From Phycisphaerae bacterium (GTDB lineage Bacteria > Planctomycetota > Phycisphaerae > Phycisphaerales > SM1A02), in contig VGXJ01000034.1 of assembly GCA_016873375.1 (NCBI GenBank), positions 1 through 11,262 on the forward strand: DNA of 11,262 nucleotides, written 5' to 3'. The position numbers and the translations under genes were made by a program. How positions within the stretch are numbered: position 1 is the first letter of the stretch; each line of letters opens with the position of its first letter. The notes below the pieces were generated by a model. That model was not told the origin of the DNA, ran no database searches, and saw only the letters and a list, made by a program, of their open reading frames with translations. Shown piece after piece: positions 1-6,825 of this stretch.

Positions 1-624
1 ATCGGGCCGGATGTCCTCGAGCTCGCCGCCGCGGCCTTCGGCATCCAGCAGCTTGGCCGCGAGTCCCGCAGCACCGAGCCGGTCGATCCGCACCTCGAAC
101 GCCGCCTCGCAGAGCGAGCGCAGTTCCTTCGAAAGCACATCGCTCGATGCGGGCGCAAAGAGGGTGCCGCCGGGGATGTCCCAGAGCACGGGCACCTGCT
201 TCACGCGGCGCCACATGCCGGCCGAGATCTCATCCATGCAGCGGCGCTCGGCGTGCTCCTTCGCCTGCATGCGTTCGTTGCGCGAAAGGCGGCGCTGCTC
301 GCCATCGGCGGTCGCGGGCCCGCGGGCCTCGTCCTCGGCCATCGCGCGATACGCGCGGCGGATGTCGGCGGGCACCTTCGCCGTGTCCACGCGCATGGCC
401 GCAGCCAGGCTCATGCCGAAGCCGCACGAGCCGTAGCCAAAGTCAGTGTCAAAGACATGCCGCCCGGTGATCCACCCGCTCACGCTCTCGGTGCCGTTGC
501 CGGCGCCGTCGGGTCGGATGCGGTGGTCATGCAGCGACTCGTAGAGCCCCCCATCGGCCACGCTCGGCGCGGAACCACTGACGGCGAAGCGGGAATAGGC
601 GATGGAACCCTGGCGAAAACCCAT
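1..624 (-). CDS. RdgC-like protein, N-terminal part (cut by window edge)
   Basis: The reading frame is open from an ATG at 624-622 through the left edge, giving 208 residues. The start reads MGFRQGSIAYSRFAVSG. Residues 76-135 hold a VDTAKVP segment followed by a long charged helix (LSRNERMQAKEH), and residues 144-180 hold a QVPVLWDIPGGTLF strand pair followed by a helix (LRSLCEAAFEV). That order, N-terminal strands, charged 'K/R-E' helix, then 'vWWD...g.L' strands, is what I know from the RdgC family of ring-shaped DNA-binding proteins linked to recombination. Role: probable double-stranded DNA binding or recombination modulation in the cytoplasm, by family inference only. No clear Shine-Dalgarno precedes the ATG. 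It is divergent from the ThuA-domain gene across a 182-bp gap. The C-terminal part needed to confirm the family is outside the window. Confidence 0.65.
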   Translation of the reverse strand, partial: MGFRQGSIAYSRFAVSGSAPSVADGGLYESLHDHRIRPDGAGNGTESVSGWITGRHVFDTDFGYGSCGFGMSLAAAMRVDTAKVPADIRRAYRAMAEDEARGPATADGEQRRLSRNERMQAKEHAERRCMDEISAGMWRRVKQVPVLWDIPGGTLFAPASSDVLSKELRSLCEAAFEVRIDRLGAAGLAAKLLDAEGRGGELEDIRPD

Positions 625-664
625 GCCGGGAGTCTGCGACCGCGGCGCGCCGAGGGAGTTGCCC

Positions 665-677
665 GGACAGGTTGTCC
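665..677. promoter_or_regulatory. GGACA-N3-TGTCC palindrome in divergent intergenic region
   Basis: A perfect 5+3+5 inverted repeat (GGACA GGT TGTCC) lies in the 182-bp gap between the RdgC-like gene (starts at 624) and the ThuA-domain gene (starts at 807), about 40 bp upstream of the former. Position and symmetry fit a dimeric regulator's operator. Ten matched bases can arise by chance in GC-rich DNA, and I do not recognise it as a known box. The rest of the gap shows only very weak promoter-like hexamers. Confidence 0.2.
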
Positions 678-806
678 ACACAAACCACGGCGTGGGCGCC
701 GCAAGGCGTCGTTGGGGACGGCTGCACCGGCTTCGATCGAGCCCGGCCAGAGGCGAGTGCTGACTTGGACGAGCCGCCGACCCGTCGCCATACGCTGTAC
801 GCCGCC

Positions 807-2261
807 ATGCGAGCGACCCAAACTCAACGGCCGCGATTCGACCTTGCGGGTGCGTGCCCGGCGTGGTGCCTCGCCGTGGTCGCCGCGCTCCTCATGTGCA
901 TGACCACGCCCACCGCGCACGCCGAGAAGGTGCCGCTCTCCATGGACGCACTGCACCGCGCGGACCTCTGCCTGATCGGCGTGGTGACCGCGCGCACGGA
1001 GTCGACGAGTGGCATCCCGCTCGTGGGCGATCGCACCACCGCGATCGCGCTGACCCTGCAGGTTGAAGCGGTGATCTTCGATCGCATCGCCTCAGGCGCG
1101 AAGCCCGGCACACCGATCACGATCGGCGCGTGGACCCGAAGCATGGGCGTGCTCGGCGGCACGGGTGCATCGGGACACTTCATCGTTCCGCCGATTGGTC
1201 AGCGGGTGCGTGTCTTTGCTAGCGCGCAGACCGGCAGCAACGGCGCATCGGGGCAAGCGCTCGAGGCTGAGTTTCCCAACGGATTCCAACCGCTCCTCAA
1301 CGCGAGCATCGTGAGCGGTGATGATGAGTACCGCAGCGAGATCACCATGCCGCTCTTGGCCGACGCCGTGCGCGCCGCAGTGAGCGCCGCCACGCTCGCG
1401 GCTCCCGCCACACCGCAGCCTGCGGGTGCGGCAAGCGGTTCGCGCCAGGCTGCGACGCCGTTCGATCCGCGGATCGTGCACTGGGACATCCCCAAACGCG
1501 TGCCCGATCCATCGTGCCCGACGGCGTTCCCCGATCGCGCGCTTGGATCGAGCGATTGTCTGGCGCTCTTCCTGCGGTGGCGCGAGGCCGATGCGCGCGG
1601 ACTGGACGAACTCGAGTCCGCGCTGCGCCGCGGCATGCCGATCGTGGGCTTCCGCACGAGCACGCACGCGTTCGCCATGCCCGATGCGTCGCGCCTGACC
1701 TGGTGGAACAACGACTTCCCCAAGCAGGTCTTTGGGCAGCGGTGGATCAGCCACCACGGCCACACGAGCACCACGCGGATCCTTCCGCCCGATGGCGCGG
1801 CCAAGGATCACCCCATCCTGCGCGGCGTGAAGGGTGGGCAGGTCGTGCCGAGCTGGCTCTACCACATCGAGCCCTTGCCAGCCGATGCCACGGTGCTCCT
1901 GTGGGGCGAATCACTCGGCAGCGAGCAGCCCGAGGGTGCGCCGCGGCGCCAGCCGATCCTGTGGGTGCGCGAACATGCTGGTCCGACAACCGAAGAGGCT
2001 CGTCGCGCGCGCTACGCAGCCCATCGCGCGGCACTCGACGCTGCCGGCCGCGACGGCGCGCGCCCGTGCGCGCCCGACCAACTCATGCCGCGACGGATGG
2101 CCTTCACCACGCTCGGCCATCCCGGCGACTTCGCCGATCTTGAGATGCGCCGCATCGCGGTGCAGATGGTGCTGTGGTCCGGTGGCCTCGAGTCCGCGAT
2201 CCCCGCTGCGGGCCTCACGCCCGCATGGCCCGCAAACTGGGCTCCACCGCCGACGCGGTGA
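807..2261 (+). CDS. Secreted protein with C-terminal ThuA-like (glutamine amidotransferase-fold) domain
   Basis: This is a 484-residue protein. I chose the ATG at 807 rather than the in-frame ATG at 672, because it puts a signal peptide at the N-terminus: a hydrophobic stretch at about 18-35, then a likely cleavage after AHA at 37-39. Residues 40-215 are an unrecognised domain ending in an Ala/Pro-rich linker. Residues 220-460 match the ThuA style seen in planctomycetes: SSDCLALFLRWRE (248-260), GMPIVGFRTSTHAF (276-289), DHPILRGV (334-341) and FTTLGHPGDF (433-442), ending in an LW helix. ThuA domains adopt a class-I glutamine-amidotransferase-like fold and are often tied to sugar utilisation, but they lack a settled enzymatic role. 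An insertion of roughly 37 charged residues (391-428) sits between WVREH and the TTLGH strand, where most relatives I know go almost directly across. The fold call is fairly sure; substrate unknown. Confidence 0.75.
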   Translation: MRATQTQRPRFDLAGACPAWCLAVVAALLMCMTTPTAHAEKVPLSMDALHRADLCLIGVVTARTESTSGIPLVGDRTTAIALTLQVEAVIFDRIASGAKPGTPITIGAWTRSMGVLGGTGASGHFIVPPIGQRVRVFASAQTGSNGASGQALEAEFPNGFQPLLNASIVSGDDEYRSEITMPLLADAVRAAVSAATLAAPATPQPAGAASGSRQAATPFDPRIVHWDIPKRVPDPSCPTAFPDRALGSSDCLALFLRWREADARGLDELESALRRGMPIVGFRTSTHAFAMPDASRLTWWNNDFPKQVFGQRWISHHGHTSTTRILPPDGAAKDHPILRGVKGGQVVPSWLYHIEPLPADATVLLWGESLGSEQPEGAPRRQPILWVREHAGPTTEEARRARYAAHRAALDAAGRDGARPCAPDQLMPRRMAFTTLGHPGDFADLEMRRIAVQMVLWSGGLESAIPAAGLTPAWPANWAPPPTR

Positions 2262-2270
2262 AGGCGCACA

Positions 2271-2317
2271 CTCGTCCGGAACGTCCTGGGCGGTCTCACG
2301 AACCCGTGCGCGCGTCC
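2271..2317 (+). repeat. 47-bp module, left copy (direct repeat)
   Basis: Aligned without gaps to 4518-4564 on the same strand, 40 of 47 bases match, with an 18-bp identical core (GGGCGGTCTCACGAACCC). It lies 10 bp past the ThuA-domain stop codon. It is in direct orientation relative to its partner, while the adjoining 185-bp repeat is inverted, so the two modules were rearranged relative to each other. Confidence 0.75.
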
Positions 2318-2620
2318 CTGCGCCGTCTCTGGTCCCGGCTGCGCAGGCACAGCATCTGCAATCTTGACCCCCACAAATGACTTCGGAGTGATGTGAGCGA
2401 GGAGTTCTTTGCGCGATGGCGTTCGCGGTGGGACGTCGCGCTCGTCCTTGCGCGACCTCGGGTCCCGGCCGCGCGGACGCGCGCGCTGCACCCGGCTCCG
2501 CGCGCGCTCCTCCTGCGTCGCTCGGCGGGGCTGGCACCCGCCTCCGATGGTCGCACACAGTGCCGCCTTCGCGACTCCGCAGGCCGCGCAGCTCGGAACC
2601 GCTCGGTCGCTCCGGACGAG
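2271..2620 (+). repeat. Possible 350-bp non-autonomous element with 10-bp terminal inverted repeats
   Basis: CTCGTCCGGA at 2271-2280 is the exact reverse complement of TCCGGACGAG at 2611-2620. The interval includes both modules that recur beside the SUMF1 gene start: the 47-bp module at the left end and nearly all of the 185-bp repeat at the right end. It has no credible gene. This looks like a MITE-like or other dispersed intergenic element. No target-site duplication is apparent to me, and the terminal match may reflect a repeated short motif (CTCGTCCG also occurs inside the unit). Confidence 0.35.
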
Positions 2621-2622
2621 CG
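2438..2622 (+). repeat. 185-bp repeat, left copy (inverted partner at 4556-4740)
   Basis: This matches the reverse complement of 4556-4740 end to end without gaps; I count 11 mismatches, about 94% identity. The middle is very GC-rich and carries two GCGCGCGC runs 13 bp apart that could pair as a hairpin. Codon-level signs of selection are absent: a change in the right copy introduces stop codons in the frame that is open here. It lies in the gap between two convergent genes, so it may also act as RNA structure or a transcription roadblock. Confidence 0.85.
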
Positions 2623-2819
2623 TGCTGTGTCGAAGCACTCTGACTGACGCGCGCCGTGACTACTTGAGGAAGGCCGCGAGCTTCTCGCCGCGCTTGGTCG
2701 CTGCGTGTGCGCGGGAGCCGCGGGAGGCTGTTGGTTCAGCGGCGGAGCTCACCAAGCCACGAACACGGATGCGATCACCTGAAACGGTAGATGAAAAAGA
2801 GAAGAAGGGTAAAGGAAAA

Positions 2820-4412
2820 TCACGGAGTCCTGGCGACCCGGAACCCGACGAAGAAGTCCGCGAGCGACGGCGTGCCGCCGTCGCGGTTCGAGGCACGGCA
2901 GTTGGCGGAGAAGTCGTCCCAGTAGCCGCCCCGCACCACCCGATCGGTTCCCGTCGTGGGGCCCGGCGGGTTGTTCTGGGGGCTGCTTGAGTAGTAACTG
3001 CTGCTCCACCAGTCGTTCACCCACTCCCAGACATTCCCCGACATGTCGTGCAGGCCGTAGCCGTTGCCGAGCTTGCCGCCAACCACCCTAGTCTGATATC
3101 CACCCTGCTGATTGAACCACGCAATGTTCCCCAGCAGGCTGTCATCGTTCGTACCGCTCAGATAGCCCGTGAAGCCATGGAACGCGGTCGTCGTCCCTCC
3201 CCGGTAGGCGTACTCCCATTCGGCTTCGGTGGGCAGGCGCATGCCGGTCTGGGTCAGGAAGCCTTGGATCGTGTTCCAACTCACCGTCTCCACCGGGCGG
3301 TTGGGGACTTGGGCGGCGGGAACCTCTGCACTTGCACTCTGGTAGTAGCTCGGGTTCGACCCCATCCGCGCCTGCCACTGCGCCTGCGTGACTTCGTAGC
3401 GCCCCATGTAGAACGCGTTGGTCATCGTCACTTGGTGGACGGGGTTCTCGTCTGTATCACATCCATACTGCTGCGACGCGCTGCACCCCATCTGGAACGA
3501 GCCCGGCGGGATCAGAACAAACTCGATCTGCGTGGCCGTGTCCTTCACGCGCCAGGCCAGGCCTGTGGCGGTGATCGCGGCGCGGAGGGTGGGATCCGTC
3601 ACGACCGATGGGTCGGGCTGCGCCTCAATCAGCGTGGCCCATGCAGGAGTCACAATCGCCACATAAGAAAACGCGCCTGACGCAACTAGCAGTCCTGCTG
3701 GAGTTTGGACTCGTACATCAACGCTCGTGCCAACAGCCCCCGAAGGCGTCACTGCCGTGATCACTGTCGGCGAGACCTGCGTGAATGACTGCGCTGGAGA
3801 GTTGCCGAACCACACTGCGGTTGTGTTCTGAAGGAATGCACCTGTGATGGTGACGGTTCCGCCACCCTGTGCAGCGCCAACGCTTGGCACAACGCTACTG
3901 ATCGATGAGTTGCTGTAGGAGAAACCGCCAGCGAGGGTTCCAGTCCGACCATTCGCCGTCACCGAGACCGCGGCCGACCCTGCTGCGCCTGCTGGCGTGA
4001 TCGCATTGATCGTAGTGGCATCGACGATCTGAACTCCAGTAGCAGCAACCCCGCCAATTGTGACTGATGTCGTGCCGAGGAAGTAGTTGCCGCTGATCGT
4101 GATCGGCGTGCCGCCAACAATCGTTCCGACATTGGGCGTGACCGAGGCGATCACCGGTGCGCACGGCCCCCATGAGCCGAGGATGACCGCAAGGTCGGCG
4201 CCGTTGACGATGCCGTCACCATTGAGGTCCGTGACGGGTGCCCCTTGGCCGTTGGTACCCCACGCTCCCAAGACCGCTGCAAGGTCGGTCCCATCGATGC
4301 CGCCAGTGGCGACAACATCCCCCGGGCACTGGGCGCTTGCGGGCACCGTGGCCATCAGCGCTAAGAGCACGACGCACGCACCACGAACGGCTCGAATCAT
4401 CCCGGTCAGCAT
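2820..4412 (-). CDS. Secreted dockerin-like + IPT/TIG + SUMF1 (formylglycine-generating-enzyme-fold) protein
   Basis: This is a 530-residue protein. The ATG at 4412 is fixed by CAGGAG eight bases upstream and by a signal peptide (about 1-28, ending VPASAQ). The frame stays open upstream to 4793, but that extension is repeat DNA. Domains: dockerin-like tandem at about 29-84, with an EF-hand-type loop in the second half (DLNGDGIVNGAD) and a degenerate first half; two IPT/TIG immunoglobulin-like domains at about 86-168 and 170-250; SUMF1 domain at about 290-530, with GRYEVTQAQW (337-346), RLPTEAEWEYA (392-402), GLHDMSGNVWEW (453-464) and GGYWDDFSANCR (495-506). Aligned to human FGE, Cys505 occupies the Cys341 site, but the Cys336 site is Asp500, so formylglycine synthesis is unlikely. 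It is more plausibly an extracellular binding or C-H-modifying module. The TIG-coding part is clearly less GC-rich than neighbouring genes. It is bracketed by inverted repeats. Confidence 0.85.
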   Translation of the reverse strand: MLTGMIRAVRGACVVLLALMATVPASAQCPGDVVATGGIDGTDLAAVLGAWGTNGQGAPVTDLNGDGIVNGADLAVILGSWGPCAPVIASVTPNVGTIVGGTPITISGNYFLGTTSVTIGGVAATGVQIVDATTINAITPAGAAGSAAVSVTANGRTGTLAGGFSYSNSSISSVVPSVGAAQGGGTVTITGAFLQNTTAVWFGNSPAQSFTQVSPTVITAVTPSGAVGTSVDVRVQTPAGLLVASGAFSYVAIVTPAWATLIEAQPDPSVVTDPTLRAAITATGLAWRVKDTATQIEFVLIPPGSFQMGCSASQQYGCDTDENPVHQVTMTNAFYMGRYEVTQAQWQARMGSNPSYYQSASAEVPAAQVPNRPVETVSWNTIQGFLTQTGMRLPTEAEWEYAYRGGTTTAFHGFTGYLSGTNDDSLLGNIAWFNQQGGYQTRVVGGKLGNGYGLHDMSGNVWEWVNDWWSSSYYSSSPQNNPPGPTTGTDRVVRGGYWDDFSANCRASNRDGGTPSLADFFVGFRVARTP

Positions 4413-4420
4413 GATGAAGT

Positions 4421-4426
4421 CTCCTG
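4421..4426 (-). promoter_or_regulatory. Shine-Dalgarno of the SUMF1-domain gene
   Basis: On the minus strand CAGGAG is followed by ACTTCATC and the ATG at 4412, an 8-base spacing. It is one of the clearest ribosome binding sites in the window, and it decides against the upstream extension of the frame to 4793. Confidence 0.75.
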
Positions 4427-4434
4427 GAATTGCA

Positions 4435-4462
4435 ACCATACCCCCGCCGGCCCGCCGCGCAA
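4435..4462 (-). promoter_or_regulatory. Putative promoter of the SUMF1-domain gene
   Basis: On the minus strand TTGCGC (4462-4457) and TATGGT (4440-4435) are separated by 16 bases. This would start transcription near 4428, only about 16 nt before the ATG and at the edge of the Shine-Dalgarno. The hexamers match the sigma-70 consensus only partly, and the spacer is almost pure G+C. Note that it lies inside the inverted-repeat bracket, so the gene would carry its own promoter. Confidence 0.3.
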
Positions 4463-4517
4463 ACACCATCCTGCGTCCGGGCCGCACAAACTCCACTCCG
4501 CGAACCGAGCCCCGCCG

Positions 4518-4564
4518 CTCGTCCGGAGTGCCACGGGCGGTCTCACGAACCCATGCGCTCGTCC
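4518..4564 (+). repeat. 47-bp module, right copy (direct repeat)
   Basis: Same-strand partner of 2271-2317, 40 of 47 bases identical. It lies upstream of the SUMF1 gene and overlaps the end of the right 185-bp repeat by nine bases, through a shared CGCTCGTCC motif. Confidence 0.75.
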
Positions 4565-4740
4565 GAAGCGACCGAGCGGTTCCGAGCTGCGCGGCCTGCG
4601 AAGTCGCGAAGGCGGCACGGTGCGCGACCATCGGAGGCGGGTGATAGCCCCGCCGAGCGACGCAGGAGGAGCGCGCGCGGAGCCGGGTGCAGCGCGCGCG
4701 TCCGCGCGGCCGGAACCCGAGGTCGAGGGAGGGCGAGCGC
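4556..4740 (-). repeat. 185-bp repeat, right copy (inverted partner at 2438-2622)
   Basis: Reverse-complement partner of the left copy, ungapped, about 94% identical. It sits 12 bp beyond the hpnH stop codon and about 145 bp upstream of the SUMF1 start, so it fills the gap between two genes on the same strand. Gene finders may wrongly read it as an N-terminal extension of the SUMF1 protein. Its GCGCGCGC...GCGCGCGC pairing could terminate or slow transcription leaving hpnH, but no T-tract follows. Confidence 0.85.
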
Positions 4741-4752
4741 CTTACGCCGCGC

Positions 4753-5898
<1,146 letters not shown>

Positions 5899-6207
5899 TT
5901 TTGGCTCAACTCCTGTCCCGGCGCCCGAACCGGACGGGGTGCGGGATCGTAGCGACCCATCGTGGGCGCCATGATCGTTCCATCCCTGCTCTCCCCCGCC
6001 GGCTTCGGCGCCGTCAGCGGGTTCGGCGCGGGGTTGGATCTTGCGGGGCTCTTGGGCAGCGGCGGCCTGCCGATCACACCAAGGGGCGAGCACGCCGAAC
6101 AGTCACGCGCTGGCGCAGCGAAGCGCTCGCGCAAGGGCACATCCGACCGAACCGCCGCACAGAACCCTCACACACAATGCGCGAACGGCTTTGATCGTTC
6201 CACTAGC
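5899..6207. other. Divergent intergenic region, hpnH / sigma factor
   Basis: This 309-bp gap separates divergent genes and must hold both promoters. Upstream of hpnH a minus-strand TACGAT (near 5948) resembles a -10 box without a convincing -35. In front of the sigma gene I see neither a Shine-Dalgarno nor a clear promoter. Frames run open through the region on both strands, but their residues are low-complexity and lack family resemblance. I see no RNA gene. Confidence 0.5.
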
Positions 6208-6825
6208 ATGCCACTTCCCATGGAGGCTTGGGAGTCACAGACCGACGAAGCGCTGCTCAAGGCGCACCTTGATGGTCGTGATGGCGCGTTCCGAGTGTTG
6301 CTCGAGCGCTACCGCGTCGAACTCCACCGCTTCCTGACCATGTTCATGGGCTCTGCCTCGGCGGCCGACGATGTCTTTCAGGACACATGGGTCCAGGTGC
6401 ATGTGTCGGGTAGCACCTTCGACCAGGAGCGCACCTTCAAGCCGTGGCTCTTCACGGTCGCCGCCAACAAGGCGCGCGACCATCTTCGCCGCCGAAAGCG
6501 CCATGCCATGACCTCGATCGATGCCCCCATGCGCGGCACCGATGGTCAGGTGGCACTGGCCGACACGATCACGCGCAACGATGAGTCGCCGAGCGACCCG
6601 ATGGGTTCGCACGACGAAGCCCAGATGGTCAAGACCGTGGTGGACGGACTCCCCGCCCACCTTCGCGAAATCCTCCTACTTGGGTATTTCCACAAGATGC
6701 CGTACCAACAAATCGCCGAGTCGTTGGGCATTCCGCTTGGGACCGTCAAGAGCCGACTGCATGCGGCCGTGGCTGCCTTTGCCGATGCCTGGAAGCGCAC
6801 CCAATCCGGACAGGACGCAGCATGA
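6208..6825 (+). CDS. ECF-type RNA polymerase sigma factor
   Basis: This is a 205-residue sigma-70 family protein with only regions 2 and 4, as in extracytoplasmic-function sigma factors. Region 2 (about 11-95) holds SAADDVFQDTWVQVH, then FKPWLFTVAANKARDHLRRRKR, the usual -10 recognition and DNA-melting helix. Region 4 (about 140-195) holds LPAHLREILLLGYFHKMPYQQIAESLGIPLGTVKSRLHAA (split by the -35-binding helix-turn-helix). I chose the ATG at 6208 because family similarity begins just after it. The frame is open from 5962, but the first 82 residues would be non-homologous. An internal ATG at 6220 is also possible; no Shine-Dalgarno decides. The stop overlaps the next start (ATGA), so it is translationally coupled to a membrane protein that probably controls it. 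Confidence 0.9.
   Translation: MPLPMEAWESQTDEALLKAHLDGRDGAFRVLLERYRVELHRFLTMFMGSASAADDVFQDTWVQVHVSGSTFDQERTFKPWLFTVAANKARDHLRRRKRHAMTSIDAPMRGTDGQVALADTITRNDESPSDPMGSHDEAQMVKTVVDGLPAHLREILLLGYFHKMPYQQIAESLGIPLGTVKSRLHAAVAAFADAWKRTQSGQDAA

Larger units (their letters stand above)
2262..2819. other. Gene-free, repeat-rich intergenic region
   Basis: These 558 bp separate the convergent ThuA-domain and SUMF1-domain genes. Open frames here are artefacts of high GC: frames crossing the repeat copies are interrupted differently in the two copies. The region holds the left 47-bp module (2271-2317), the left 185-bp repeat (2438-2622) and, at 2787-2819, an A/G-rich tract on the plus strand just beyond the SUMF1 gene stop. 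Between 2623 and 2786 I see no gene. A minus-strand frame ending at 2660 closes with a Lys-rich tail (KRGEKLAAFLK) that might be an old gene end, but I cannot support it. Confidence 0.6.

Noticed and set aside
765..794. TTGGAC-N18-CATACG as promoter of the ThuA-domain gene
   Set aside because: The -10 matches only three of six consensus bases and the ATG is only 12 bp away; too weak to list as a feature.
672..806. 45-residue N-terminal extension of the ThuA-domain protein
   Set aside because: It would bury the signal peptide internally. The ATG at 807 places it at the N-terminus.
11..903. Plus-strand open frames over the left end
   Set aside because: They are antisense to the RdgC-like gene and Ser/Arg/Ala-rich without recognisable motifs.
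2660..2896. Minus-strand 78-codon frame ending KRGEKLAAFLK
   Set aside because: It overlaps the SUMF1 gene end in another frame. The tail alone looks gene-like, but too little sequence remains to support a remnant.
5962..6207. 82-residue N-terminal extension of the sigma factor
   Set aside because: It has no similarity to sigma-factor regions and is low-complexity; family homology begins just after 6208.
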